The notes: generated from the sequence alone by a model not told the origin. Shown: positions 36,101 to 50,800, numbered from the stretch's first letter. The stretch is DNA of 64,000 nucleotides from Serripes groenlandicus (GCA_031761405.1 JASEVX010000008.1:67765418-67829417), one strand, 5' to 3'. Numbers and translations are program-made.

Positions 36101-39100
36101 CTGATACATAGTTCTACCACACAGACTGATACATAGTTCTACCATACAGACTGATACATAGTTCCATCATACAGACTGATACATAGTTACATCATACAGA
36201 CTGATACATAGTTCTACCACACAGACTGATACATAGTTACATCATACAGACTGATACATAGTTACATCATACAGACTGATACATAGTTACATCATACAGA
36301 CTGATACATAGTTCTACCACACAGACTGATACATAGTTACATCATACAGACTGATACATAGTTACATCATACAGACTGATACATAGTTCTACCACACATA
36401 CTGATACATAGTTCTACCACACAGACTGATACATAGTTCTACCATACAGACTGATACATAGTTCTACCACACAGACTAATACATAGTTCTACCACACAGA
36501 CTGATACATAGTTCTACCATAGAGACTGATACATAGTTCTACCATAGAGACTGATACATAGTTATACCATACAGACTGATACATAGTTCTACCATACATA
36601 CTGATACATAGTTCTACCATACAGACTGATACATAGTTCTACCACACATACTGATACATAGTTCTACCATACAGACTGATACATAGTTCCATCATACAGA
36701 CTGATACATAGTTCCATCATACAGACTGATACATAGTTCTACCACACAGACTGATACATAGTTCTACCATACAGACTGATACATAGTTCTACCACACAGA
36801 CTGATACATAGTTACATCACACAGACTGATACATAGTTCTATCATACAGACTGATACATAGTTCCATCACACATACTGATACATAGTTCTACCACACATA
36901 CTGATACATAGTTCTACCACACAGACTGATACATAGTTCTACCATACAGACTGATACATAGTTCTACCATACAGACTGATACATAGTTTCACCATACAGA
37001 CTGATACATAGTTCTACCATACAGACCGATACATAGTTCTACCACACATACTGCTACATAGTTCTACCATACAGACTGATACATAGTTCTACCATACAGA
37101 CTGATACATAGTTCTACCACACAGACTGATACATAGTTCTACCACACAGACTGATACATAGTTCTACCATACATACTGATACATAGTTCTACCATACAGA
37201 CTGATACATAGTTCTACCATACATACTGATACATAGTTCTACCACACATACTGATACACAGTTCTACCATACAGACTGATACCTAGTTCCATCGTACAGA
37301 CTGATACATAGTTCTACCATAAAGACTGATACATAGTTCTACCATACAGACTGATACATAGTTCCATCATACAGACTGATACATAGTTCTACCATACAGA
37401 CTGATACAAAGTTCTACCACACAGACTGATACATAGTTCTACCACACAGACTGATACATAGTTCTACCACACAGACTGATACATAGTTCTACCATACAGA
37501 CTGATACATAGTTCTATCATACAGACTGATACATAGTTCTATCACACAGACTGATACATAGTTCTACCATACAGACTGATACATAGTTCTACCATACAGA
37601 CTGATACATAGTTCTACCAAACAGACTGATACATAGTTCCATCATACAGACTGATACATAGTTCTACCATACAGACTGATACATAGTTCTACCATAAAGA
37701 CTGATCCATAGTTCTACCATACAGACTGATACAGAGTTCTACCATACAGACTGATACATAGTTCTACCATACAGACTGATACATAGTTCTACCATACAGA
37801 CTGATATATAGTTCCATCATACAGACTGATACATAGTTCCATCATACAGACTGATACATAGTTCTACCATACAGACAGATACACAGTTCTACCATACAGA
37901 CTGATACATAGTTACATCATACAGATTGATACATAGTTCCATCATACAGACTGATACATAGTTCCATCATACAGACTGATACATAGTTTTACCATACAGA
38001 CTGATACATAGTTTTACCATACAGACTGATACATTGTTCCATCATACAGAGTGATACCTAGTTCCATCATACAGACTGATACCTAGTTCCATCATACCGA
38101 CTGATACATAGTTCCATCATACAGACTGATACATAGTTCCATCGTACAGACTGATACATAGTTCCATCGTACAGACTGATACATAGTTCCATCAAACAGA
38201 GGGACACATCGTTCCATCGTACAGACTGATACATAGTTCCATTATACAGACTGATACCTAGTTCCATCATACAGACTGATACCTAGTTCCATCATATATA
38301 CTGATATATAGTTCCATCATACAGAGGGATACATAGTTCCATCATACAGACTGATACCTAGTTCCATCATACAGACTGATACCTAGTTCCATCATATAGA
38401 CTGATACCTAGTTCCATCATATAGAGGGATACATAGTTCCATCATACAGACCGATGCCTATTTCCAGCATACAGACTGATACCAAGTTCCATCATACAGA
38501 CTGATACATAGTTCCATATTGGAGAGGGATAATTCGTTGCCTCATACAGACTGAAACATAGTTCCATCATACAGAGGGATAATTAATTCTCTCATACAAA
38601 CGGATAATTAGTTCCCTCATACAGACTGAAACCGAGTTCCATCATACAGACTGATACATAGTTCTACCATACAGACTGATACATAGTTCTACCATACAGA
38701 CTGATAACCAGTTCCATCATACAGACTGATACCTAGTTCCATCATACAGACTAATACATACTTCCATCGTACAGACTGATACATAGTTCCATCATACAGA
38801 GAGATACCTATTTCCATCATACAGACTGATACATAGTTACATCGTACAGACTGATACCTAGTTCCATCATACAGACTGATACCTAGTTCCATCATACAGA
38901 GTGATACCTAGTTCTACCACACATACTGATACATAGTTCTACCATACAGACTGATACATAGTTCCATCGTACAGACTGATACATAGTTCTACCACACAGA
39001 CTGATACATAGTTCTACCACACAGACTGATACATAGTTCTACCATACAGACTGATACATAGTTCTATCATACAGACTGATACATAGTTCCATCACACAGA

Positions 39101-42100
39101 CTGATACATAGTTCTACCACACCGACTCATACATAGTTCTACCACACATACTGATACATAGTTCTACCATACAGACTGATACATAGTGCCATCGTACAGA
39201 CTGATACATAGTTCTACCACACAGACTGATACATAGTTCTACCACACAGACTGATACATAGTTCTACCACACAGACTGATACATAGTTCTACCATACAGA
39301 CTGATACATAGTTCTACCACACAGACTGATACATAGTTACATCACACAGACTGATACATAGTTCTATCATACAGACTGATACATAGTTCCATCACACATA
39401 CTGATACATAGTTCTACCACACATACTGATACATAGTTCTACCACACAGATTGATACATAGTTCTACCATACAGACTGATACATAGTTCTACCATACAGA
39501 CTGATACATAGTTCTACCATACAGACTGATACATAGTTCTACCATACAGACTGATACATAGTTCTACCATACAACCTGATACATAGTTCTACCACACATA
39601 CTGATACATAGTTCTACCATACAGACTGATACATAGTGCTACCATACAGACTGATACATAGTTCTACCACACAGACTGATACATAGTTCTACCATACAGA
39701 CTGGTACATAGTTCCATCGTACAGACTGATACATAGTTCTACCACACAGACTGATACATAGTTCTACCACACAGACTGATACATAGTTCTACCATACAGA
39801 CTGATACATAGTTCTACCATACAGACTGATACATAGTTCTACCACACAGACTGATACATAGTTCTACCACACAGACTGATACATAGTTCTACCATACAGA
39901 CTGATACACAGTTCTACCATACAGACTGATACATAGTTCTACCATACAGACTGATACATAGTTCTACCATACAGACTGATACATAGTTCTACCATACATA
40001 CTGATACATAGTTCTACCACACATACTGATACACAGTTCTACCATACATACTTATACCTAGTTCCATCGTACAGACTGATACATAGTTCTACCATAAAGA
40101 CTGATACATAGTTCTACCATACAGACTGATACATAGTTCCATCATACAGACTGATACATAGTTCTACCATACAGACTGATACAAAGTTCTACCACACAGA
40201 CTGATACATAGTTCTACCACACAGACTGATACATAGTTCTACCACACAGACTGATACATAGTTCTACCATACAGACTGATACATAGTTCTATAATACAGA
40301 CTGATACATAGTTCTATCACACAGACTGATACATAGTTCTACCATACAGACTGATACATAGTTCTACCATACAGACTGATACATAGTTCTACCAAACAGA
40401 CTGATACATAGTTCTATCATACAGACTGATACATAGTTCTACCATACAGACTGATACATAGTTCTACCATAAAGACTGATACATAGTTCTACCATACAGA
40501 CTGATACAGAGTTCTACCATACAGACTGATACATAGTTCTACCATACAGACTGATACATAGTTCTACCATACAGACTGATATATAGTTCCATCATACAGA
40601 CTGATACATAGTTCCATCATACAGACTGATACATAGTTCTACCATACAGACAGATACACAGTTCTATCATACAGACTGATACATAGTTACATCATACAGA
40701 TTGATACATAGTTCCATCATACAGACTGATACATAGTTCCATCATACAGACTGATACATAGTTTTACCATACAGACTGATACATAGTTCCATCATACAGA
40801 GTGATACCTAGTTCCATCATACAGACTGATACCTAGTTCCATCATACAGACTGATACATAGTTCCATCATACAGACTGATACATAGTTCCATCATACAGA
40901 CTGATACATACTTCCATCGTACAGACTGATACATAGTTCCATCATACAGAGGGATACCTATTTCCATCATACAGACTGATACATCGTTCCATCGTACAGA
41001 CTGATACATAGTTCCATTATACAGACTGATACCTAGTTCCATCATACAGACTGATACCTAGTTCCATCATATATACTGATACATAGTTCCATCATACAGA
41101 GGGATACATAGTTCCATCATACAGACTGATACCTAGTTCCATCATATAGACTGATACCTAGTTCCATCATATAGAGGGATACATAGTTCCATCATACAGA
41201 CCGATGCCTATTTCCAGCATACAGACTGATACCAAGTTCCATCATACAGACTGATACATAGTTCCATATTGGAGAGGGATAATTCGTTGCCTCATACAGA
41301 CTGAAACATAGTTCCATCATACAGAGGGATAATTAATTCTCTCATACAAACGGATAATTAGTTCCCTCATACAGACTGAAACCGAGTTCCATCATACAGA
41401 CTGATACATAGTTCTACCATACAGACTGATACATAGTTCTACCATACAGACTGATAACCAGTTCCATCATACAGACTGATACCTAGTTCCATCATACAGA
41501 CTAATACATACTTCCATCGTACAGACTGATACATAGTTCCATCATACAGAGAGATACCTATTTCCATCATACAGACTGATACATAGTTACATCGTACAGA
41601 CTGATACCTAGTTCCATCATACAGACTGATACCTAGTTCCATCATACAGAGTGATACCTAGTTCCATCATACAGACTGATACCTAGTTCCATCATACAGA
41701 CTGATACATAGTTCCATCATACAGACTGATACATAGTTCCATCATACAGACTGATACATAGTTCCATCGTACAGACTGATACATAGTTCCATCATACAGA
41801 GGGATACCTATTTTCATCATACAGACTGATACCTCGTTCCATCGTACAGACTGATACATAGTTCCATTATACAGACTGATACCTAGTTCCATCATACAGA
41901 CTGATACCTAGTTCCATCATATATACTGATACATAGTTCCATCATACAGAGGGATACATAGTTCCATCATACAGACTGATACCTAGTTCCATCATATAGA
42001 CTGATACCTAGTTCCATCATATAGAGGGATACATAGTTCCATCATACAGACCGATGCCTATTTCCAGCATACAGACTGATACCGAGTTCCATCATACAGA

Positions 42101-44625
42101 CTGATACATAGTTCCATATTGGAGAGGGATAATTCGTTGCCTCATACAGACTGAAACATAGTTCCATCATACAGAGGGATAATTAATTCTCTCATACAAA
42201 CGGATAATTAGTTCCCTCATACAGACTGAAACCGAGTTCCATCATACAGACTGATACATAGTTCTACCATACAGACTGATACATATTTCCATCATACAGA
42301 CTGATACCTAGTTCCATCATACAGACTGATACATAGTTCCATCATATAGACTGATACATAGTTCCATCATACAGAGGGATACATAGTTCCATCATACAGA
42401 CCGATACCTAGTTCCATCGTACAGACTCATTCATAGTTCCATCATACAGACTGATACATAGTTCCATCATACAGACTGATACCTAGTTCCATCATACAGA
42501 CTGATACATAGTTCCATCATACAGAGGGATACATAGTTCCATCATACAGACTGATACATAGTTCCATCATACAGACCGATACCTATTTCCATCATACAGA
42601 CTGATATCTAGTTCCATCATACAGACTGATATCTAGTTCCATCGTACAGACTGATATCTAGTTACATCATACAGACTGATACATAGTTCTACCATACATA
42701 CTGATACATAGTTCCATCATACAGACCGATACCTAGTTCCATCGTACAGACTGATACATAGTTCCATAATACAGACTGATACATAGTTCTACCATACAGA
42801 CTGATACATAGTTCCATCATACAGACTGATACATAGTTCTACCATACAGACTGATACATAGTTCCATCATACACACCGATACCTAGTTCCATCGTACAGA
42901 CTGATACCTAGTTCCATCGTTCAGACTGATACCTAATTCCATCATACAGACTGATACCTAGTTCCATCATACAGACTGATATCTAGTTCCATCGTACAGA
43001 CTGATATCTAGTTACATCATACAGATATACATAGTTCTACCATACAGACTGATACATAGTTACATCATACAGACCGATACCTAGTTCCATCGTACAGACT
43101 GATACATAGTTCCATCATACAGACTGATACATAGTTCTACCATACAGACTGATACATAGTTCCATCATACAGACTGATACATAGTTCTACCATACAGACT
43201 GATACATAGTTCCATCATACAGACCGATATCTAGTTCCATCGTACAGACTGATACCTAGTTCCATCGTTCAGACTGATACCTAGTTCCATCATACAGACT
43301 GATACCTAGTTCTATCATACAGACTGATACATAGTTCCATCGTACAGACTGATACCGAGTTCTATCATACAAACGGATAATTCGTTCCCTCATACAGACT
43401 GATACCGAAATTCATCATACAGAGTGATACATAGTTCCATCATACAGACTGATACATAGTTCTACCATACAGACTGATACATAGTTCCATCATACAGACT
43501 GATACATAGTTACATCATACAGACTGATACATGGTTCTACCATACAGACTGATACATAGTTCCATCATACAGACTGCTACATAGTTCTACCATACAGACT
43601 GATACATAGTTCCATCATACAGACTGATACATAGTTCTACCATGCAGACTGATACATAGTTCCATCATACAGACTGATACATAGTTCTACCATACAGACT
43701 GATACATAGTTCCATCGTACAAACTGATACATAGTTCTACCATACAGACCGATACATAGTTCCATCGTTCAGACTGATACATAGTTCCGTCATACAGATT
43801 GATACCTAGTTCCCTCATACAGACTGATACCTAGTTCCATCATACAGACTGATACATAGTTCCATCATACAGACTGATACATAGTTCCATCATACAGACT
43901 GATACATAGTTCCATCATACAGACCGATACCTAGTTCCCTCATACAGACTGATACATAGTTCCATCATACAGACTGATACCTAGTTTCATCATACAGATT
44001 GATACCTAGTTCCATCATACAGACTGATACCTAGTTCCATCATACAGACTGATACATAGTTCTACCATACAGACTGATACCTAGTTCCATCATACAGACT
44101 AATACATAGTTCCATCATACAGACTGATACATAGTTCCATCATACAGACCGATACCTAGTTCCCTCATACAGACTGATACATAGTTCCATCATACAGACT
44201 GATACCTAGTTTCATCATACAGATTGATACCTAGTTCCATCATACAGACTGATACCTAGTTCCATCATACAGACTGATACATAGTTCCATCATACAGACT
44301 GATACATAGTTCCATCATACAGACTGATACATAGTTCCATCATACAGACTGATACCTAGTTCCATCATACAGACTGATACCTAGTTCCATCATACAGACT
44401 GATACATAGTTCCATCATACAGACCGATACCTAGTTCCATCATACAGACTGATACATAGTTCCATCATACAGACCGGTACCTAGTTCCATCATACAGAGA
44501 GATATATAGTTACATCGTACAGACTGATACCTAGTTCCATCATGCATACTGATATCTAGTTCCATCGTACAGAGGGATACCTAGTTCCCTCATACAAACG
44601 GATAAATAGTTCTCTCATACAGATT

Positions 44626-44765
44626 AATATGTTGTTTCCTTTTATCACAATATTTCCAACTCGGTAAAAAATATACCTCTACATGTGTCGACATTTTACA
44701 TTTCCCTCTATATCTGTTCAAAGAAGTTAAATGTTAACTTGTTCATGTATGGAAATGCTATTTGA
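44626..44765. other. Short non-repeat AT-rich transition
   Basis: Between the end of the 25-bp array and the CAT microsatellite. It contains TTTTATCACAATATTTCC and CTACATGTGTCGACATTTTA. No feature recognised. Confidence 0.6.
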
Positions 44766-45155
44766 CTCATCATCATCATCAACATAATCTTCATCGCCAC
44801 CATCACCATCATTATCATCAACAGTCTTATCACCATCATTATCATCATCATCATAAGCATCATCATTAACATTATCAGTATCATCACTATCACCATCATT
44901 ATCATCATCATCACCCTCATGATGATGATGATGATCATCATCATCATTAACATTATCAGCAGCATCATGATCATGATCACCTTCATCATCAGTATCATCA
45001 CCGTCACCCTCATCATCATCACCGTCACCCTCATAATCGTCATCATTATCATCATCATCATCATCACCGTCATCATCATTATTGTCACCGTCACCATCAT
45101 CATCATCATCATCATTAACATTATCAGCATCATCATGATCATCATCTATTCCTTC
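44766..45155. repeat. Compound TCA/TGA microsatellite
   Basis: About 390 bp of interrupted ATC/TCA triplets mixed with CACCATCATTATC words. Around 44918-44940 the strand sense flips (TGATGATGATGATGATCATC), forming a palindrome. Open frames on both strands, rich in Met/Ile or Ile/Val, follow from the triplet repeat and are not genes. Confidence 0.93.
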
Positions 45156-45374
45156 TTATTATTATTCTTTCCATTGGAAGATCTCTAAAGTTGTGTTTGA
45201 AATCTTATGAGATATTGGGTCAAACATCATTGATGATCTGTATTAGAACTATGTGCTGTATCGTTGTTCAGATCTTCGAGGCATTAACCGCGGACGCTTG
45301 CTTTTGTTGTTATCCTCTAGGTACGGTTGCTTAAGATGTGCACATTTCGATGAGATGTTCTGTTTTTAAAAGTA

Positions 45375-46110
45375 ACGCCTGATTGGTATCCATGTTATAA
45401 GTCATTGAAACGCCTGATTGGTATCCATGGTATTAGTCATTGAAACGCCTGATTGGTATCCATGGTATTAGTCATTGAAACGCCTGATTGGTATCCATGG
45501 TATTAGTCATTGAAACGCCTGATTGGTATCCATGTTATTAGTCATTGAAACGCCTGATTGGTATCCATGGTATCAGTCATTGAAACGCCTGATTGGTATC
45601 CATGTTATAAGTCATTGAAACGCCTGATTAGTATCCATGGTATTAGTCATTGAAACGCCTGATTGGTATCCATGTTATTAGTCATTGAAACGCCTGATTG
45701 GTATCCATGGTATTAGTCATTGAAACGCCTGATTGGTATCCATGGTATTAGTCATTGAAACGCCTGATTAGTATCCATGGTATTAGTCATTGAAACGCCT
45801 GATTAGTATCCATGGTATTAGTCATTGAAACGCCTGATTGGTATCCATGTTATTAGTCATTGAAACGCCTGATTAGTATCCATGGTATTTAGTCATTGAA
45901 ACGCCTGATTAGTATCCATGGTATTAGTCATTGAAACGCCTGATTGGTATCCATGGTATTAGTCATTGAAACGCCTGATTAGTATCCATGGTATTAGTCA
46001 TTGAAACGCCTGATTAGTATCCATGGTATTAGTCATTGAAACGCCTGATTGGTATCCATGTTATTAGTCATTGAAACGCCTGATTTTTATCCATGGTATT
46101 AGTCAGTTAA
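45375..46110 (+). repeat. 35-bp tandem minisatellite, about 21 copies
   Basis: Very regular units of ACGCCTGATTGGTATCCATG followed by GTATTAGTCATTGAA. The only common variants are GGTATCC or AGTATCC, and CATGGTATT or CATGTTATT. One unit is 36 bp (TATTTAG). The 220 bp upstream (45156-45374) show nothing recognisable. Confidence 0.95.
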
Positions 46111-46568
46111 ACCTCTTCTCGCTAGAGTATGACAATTATCAAAGTACTAAAGGTGGAATTGTTATCGGTTAAGATGAGATGCAGAAGTGCATATAGAAAT
46201 ATTTCTAAGATCATAATATTATAATCTTGTTGGTCTTGTAAAAATTAATTGACCAAAACTCCGAATCTATCATTCAGTCCACATAATACTGTTTTAATTA
46301 TCGTATTACCCAATAACTCTATGGAAATACCACTATGAACATTCATGACTGTACAGTGTATTCCTATGTATTGACTGTATTGAACCAACTGATGCATCCA
46401 GAGTATGCACACTCTTTAATACAAAATGTTAATGTTTGGATCTCCAAAACAGAGGGCAAGCGTGGCCCTGAATCAATCACCTGAGTGATAGCTATGTAGC
46501 ATCATTGTTTTCATGTGTAATTATTAATATCGGAGAATATTTTATCAGGAGCGTGAATGAAACTACAT
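46111..46568. other. Low-copy DNA, no gene recognised
   Basis: AT-rich sequence without repeats or a meaningful open frame. Two regulatory-looking details (ACTGTACAGTGTATTCC and ATCACCTGAGTGATAG, the latter with an ATCAC/GTGAT stem) are too weak to call. Confidence 0.5.
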
Positions 46569-46586
46569 GGGGGGGGGGGGGGGGGG
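46569..46586 (+). repeat. Poly-G run of 18
   Basis: Eighteen consecutive G following AACTACAT and preceding CGTACTGATATAAA. Second homopolymer G tract of the window. Confidence 0.9.
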
Positions 46587-46900
46587 CGTACTGATATAAA
46601 TTATGTTTTCAGTCATTTACATCACGTGACTTCAAAATCTCAATTGTAACTATGGTAGCCTTGCTAACGCAATTCTACAACAAGAAACCGCTGAAGACGG
46701 TAAGGCCGGATTGTCGGCAATTTTACCTGGAAAATCGACAAACCAAGGTCAATGTCAAAGTAACCATAGAAATAAATAGAATTTGTTACTGGTTACCTTC
46801 AGGCAAAGTTTCAAGTTTGTAACCCTTTCCAATGCTGAGATTTTGCCTCAACCTGAAACTTTAACCAAAATGTTGACGGACAGACAGACAGACAGACATG
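46587..46900. repeat. Probable dispersed repeat ending in a CAGA microsatellite
   Basis: The stretch includes AACCAAGGTCAATGTCAAAG and AACTTTAACCAAAATG, and ends in GACGGACAGACAGACAGACA (from about 46877). Sequences of this style with a CAGA or CGGA tail are familiar as dispersed repeats in bivalve genomes, but only one copy is present here, so this is a tentative call. A related GACGGACGGACATC and GACAGACAGACC tract follows the next element (47107-47135). Confidence 0.4.
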
Positions 46901-47102
46901 CCTACGAATGAACACTTGTTGGGTAAGTACCCAACAATGGTACGGTTTATTCCGTAATTATCACCCTTTTACGGAATAAATAGCATTAATATGCTAATAA
47001 GATACCCATTAGAAAATTATAAAACAAAAACACTTATCAAAGTGTCTTATAAGGGCGGTGGATGGGCTTTACGACAGTACCCAACAAGTATCCATTCGTG
47101 GG
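46901..47102. mobile_element. MITE-like palindromic element, about 200 bp
   Basis: Terminal inverted repeats of about 25 bp with a few mismatches: CCTACGAATGAACACTTGTT plus GGGTA at 46901-46925, against ACCCAACAAGTATCCATTCG plus TGGGC at 47079-47102. Inside are a perfect 12-bp stem (TTTATTCCGTAA 46946-46957 with TTACGGAATAAA 46969-46980) and AGCAT/ATGCT flanking TAAT. It is noncoding and sits within CAGA/CGGA microsatellite on both sides, which hides any target duplication. It is probably a nonautonomous DNA transposon; the superfamily is not recognisable. Confidence 0.7.
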
Positions 47103-47447
47103 CTCAGACGGACGGACATCTATAGACAGACAGACCTACCGCGACTCGACACAATATGGGAAGTTAGATAACGCATTAACAGTGGGACGCTAGATAACGC
47201 ATTAGAGGAATGCTTTCATTTTGTATTTGTGTCAAATAGGCAAACACATAAATAGTCACAAACTATATGTCCATGCGTAATATTTTCAACTTTTTTTATT
47301 TAGTTATAAATACATTAGCTCTACAGATCTTTATGATATGGTTCCCGCCGTTTAGTTTCGGTAAAAAGACCCAACATCTCAAGTTTTCCCACAGGTCATC
47401 ATGTTCACGAACTCTGTAAAGATAATTGTATTATAAAGATAAGAAAC
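47103..47447. other. Low-copy DNA between the MITE and the inverted repeat
   Basis: Starts with GACGGA/GACAGA microsatellite, then has a short direct repeat (AGATAACGCATTA at about 47166 and 47191). No coding sequence recognised. Similarity to the right arm begins only at 47448. Confidence 0.5.
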
Positions 47448-47517
47448 TATGGAACGCCACAGCTGTCTTATGTTGTGATATGTCATGTGATTATGTCTAA
47501 CTTACATCTTAATTTGT
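47448..47517 (+). repeat. Outer end of the left arm of the large inverted repeat
   Basis: Reads ATGGAACGCCACAGCTGTC, then TGTTGTGATATGTCATGTGA and CTTACATCTTAATTTGTA. The reverse complement of 57013-57083 gives the same order with only scattered differences. Homology stops sharply on the outer side at 47448 and 57083. Confidence 0.88.
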
Positions 47518-47890
47518 ATAACTTACATGTCATTATGTCTCACTTACATATTATTATGTGTAACTGACATGTTATATGTCCAAATGGCAAGGTTTTATGT
47601 CTATCCAATATGCTATTGTGTCTAACTGGCATGTTATTATGTCAAACTGGCATGTTATTATGTCAAACTGAAATGTTATTATGTCAAACTGGCATGTTAT
47701 TATGTCAAACTAGCATGTTATTATGTCAAACTGAAATGTTATTATGTTTCTTCGGCATGCTATTATGTCTATCATACACGTTATTATGTCTATATTATGT
47801 CTTATATGTCAAACGAATATAATACTGTTATGTCTAACAGTCATGCTATTATGTCTAATCGATGTGTTCTGATGTCAGATTTACACGTAA
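47518..47890 (+). repeat. Degenerate 21-bp array at the left arm
   Basis: Units such as GGCATGTTATTATGTCAAAC at about 21-bp spacing, progressively diverged. From 47702 to 47890 the sequence is collinear with the reverse complement of 52632-52480, including the landmarks TTCGGCATG, TATTATGTCTTA, GTCAAACGAA, CATGCTATTATGTCTAATC and TACACGT. One 21-bp unit is missing from the minus-strand copy. Confidence 0.85.
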
Positions 47891-50800
47891 TCATGTCCAG
47901 TAAACATGGTATCATGTCCAGTAAACATGGTATCATGTCCAGTAAACATTGTATAATGTCCAGTAAACATTGTATAATGTCCAGTAAACATTGTATTACG
48001 TCCAGTAAACATTGTATCATGTCCAGTAAACATGGTATTATGTCCAGTAAACATTGTATCATGTCCAGTAAACATTGTATAATATCCAGTAAACATTGTA
48101 TCATGTCCGGTAAACATTGTATCATGTCCAGTAAACATTGTATTATGTCCAGTAAACATGGTATCATGTCCGGTAAACATTGTATCATGTCCAGTAAACA
48201 TTGTATTATGTCCAGTAAACATTGTATTATGTCCAGTAAACATGGTATTATGTCCAGTAAACATGGTATCATGTCCGGTAAACATGGTATCATGTCCGGT
48301 AAACATTGTATCATGTCCAGTAAACATTGTATCATGTCCAGTAAACATTGTATTACGTCCAGTAAACATTGTATTATGTCCAGTAAACATTGTATTATGT
48401 CCAGTAAACATTGTATCATGTCCAGTAAACATTGTATCATATCCGGTAAACATTGTATCATGTCCAGTAAACATTGTATCATGTCCAGTAAACATTGTAT
48501 TACGTCCAATTAAACATTGTATTATGTCCAGTAAACATTGTATTATGTCCAGTAAACATTGTATCATGTCCAGTAAACATTGTATCATATCCGGTAAACA
48601 TTGTATCATGTCCAGTAAACATTGTATCATGTCCAATAAACATTGTATTATGTCCAGTAAACATTGTATTATGTCCAGTAAACATTGTATCATGTCCAGT
48701 AAACATTGTATCATGTCCAGTAAACATTGTATCACGTCCAGTAAACATTGTATTACGTCCAGTAAACATTGTATTACGTCCAGTAAACATTGTATTACGT
48801 CCAGTAAACATTGTATTATGTCCAGTAAACATTGTATTACGTCCAGTAAACGTTGTATCGTGTCCAGTAAACATGGTATTATGTCCAGTAAACATTGTAT
48901 TACGTCCAGTAAACATGGTATCATGTCAGGTAAACATTGTATCATGTCCAGTAAACATGGTATTATGTCCAGTAAACATTGTATCATGTCCAGTAAACAT
49001 TGTATCATGTCCAGTAAACATGGTATCATGTCCAGTAAACATTGTATTACGTCCAGTAAACATTGTATCATGTCCAGTAAACATGATACTACGTCCAGTA
49101 AACATTGTATCATGTCCAGTAAACATTGTATTATGTCCAGTAAACATGGTATTATGTCCAGTAAACATTGTATTATGTCCAGTTAACATTGTATTACGTC
49201 CATTAAACATTGCAGTAAACATTGTATTAAGTCCAGTAAACATTGTATTACGTCCAGTAAACATTGTATTATGTCCAGTAAACATTGTATTACGTCCAGT
49301 AAACATGGTATCATGTCCAGTAAACATGGTATTATGTCCAGTAAACATTGTATTACGTCCAGTAAACATTGCATTACGTCCAGTAAACATTGCATTATGT
49401 CCAGTAAACATGGTATTATGTCCAGTAAACATTGTATTATGTCCAGTAAACATTGTATCATGTCCAGTAAACATGGTATTATGTCCAGTAAACATTGTAT
49501 TACGTCCAGTTAAAATTGTATTATGTCCAGTAAACATTGTATTACGTCCAGTAAACATTGCATTACGTCCAGTAAACATGGTATTATGTCCAGTAAACAT
49601 TGTATTATGTCCAGTAAACATTGTATCATGTCCAGTAAACATTGTATCATGTCCAGTTAACATTGTATCATGTCCAGTAAACATTGTATCATGTCCAGTA
49701 AACATGGTATCATGTCCAGTAAACATGGTATTATGTCCAGTAAACATTGTATCATGTCCAGTAAACATTGTATCATGTCCGGTAAACATGGTATCATGTC
49801 CAGTAAACATTGTATTACGTCCAGTAAACATTGTATTATGTCCAGTAAACATGATACTACGTCCAGTAAACATTGTATCATGTCCAGTAAACATTGTATC
49901 ATGTCCAGTAAACATTGTATTATGTCCAGTAAACATGGTATTATGTCCAGTAAACATTGTATTATGTCCAGTAACATTGTATTACGTCCATTAAACATTG
50001 CAGTAAACATTGTATTAAGTCCAGTAAACATTGTATTACGTCCAGTAAACATTGTATTACGTCCAGTAAACATTGTATTACGTCCAGTAAACATTGTATT
50101 ACGTCCAGTAAACATTGTATTATGTCCAGTAAACATTGTATTACGTCCAGTAAACATTGCATTACGTCTAGTAAACATTGTATTACGTCCAGTAAACATT
50201 GCATTATGTCCAGTAAACATTGTATTACGTCCAGTAAACATTGCATTATGTCCAGTAAACATTGTATTACGTCCAGTAAACATTGCATTACGTCCAGTAA
50301 ACATTGTATTACGTCCAGTAAACATTGTATTATGTCCAGTAAACATTGTATTATGTCCAGTAAACATTGTATTACGTCCAGTAAACATTGTATTACGTCC
50401 AGTAAACATTGTATTATGTCCAGTAAACATTGTATTACGTCCAGTAAACATTGTATTACGTCCAGTAAACATTGTATTACGTCCAGTAAACATTGTATTA
50501 CGTCCAGTAAACATTGTATCATGTGCAGTAAACATTGTATCATGTCCGGTAAACATGGTATCATGTCCAGTAAACATTGTATTACGTCCAGTAAACATTG
50601 TATCATGTCCAGTAAACATGATACTACGTCCAGTAAACATTGTATCATGTCCAGTAAACATTGTATCATGTCCAGTAAACATTGTATTATGTCCAGTAAA
50701 CATGGTATTATGTCCAGTAAACATTGTATTATGTCCAGTAAACATTGTATTACGTCCATTAAACATTGCAGTAAACATTGTATTAAGTCCAGTAAACATT

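Larger units (their letters stand above)
25255..44625 (+). repeat. 25-bp tandem satellite, about 17 kb net
   Basis: Long array of a 25-bp unit with the core CAGACTGATACATAGTTC and the alternatives CATCATA or TACCATA, roughly 690 copies after subtracting the LINE sequences at 27459-27819 and 28628-30273. The first 300 bp use a GACGGATAAATAG variant that also reappears as scattered marker units. Higher-order structure includes a 300-bp duplication (31661-31960 and 31961-32260, one difference seen), a block of about 2.75 kb (for example 38511 and 41261, 2,750 bp apart) and an 850-bp block (41261 and 42111). All spacings are multiples of 25. Minus-strand frames of about 68 codons repeat every 75 bp and are not genes. 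Confidence 0.95.

Noticed and set aside
25959..41895. Repeated minus-strand frames of about 68 codons (MMELGISLYDG-type)
   Set aside because: Three 25-bp units make a 75-bp in-frame period; pure satellite translation.
44708..45188. Met/Ile-rich frame on the minus strand and Ile/Val-rich frame on the plus strand
   Set aside because: Product of the TCA/TGA trinucleotide microsatellite.
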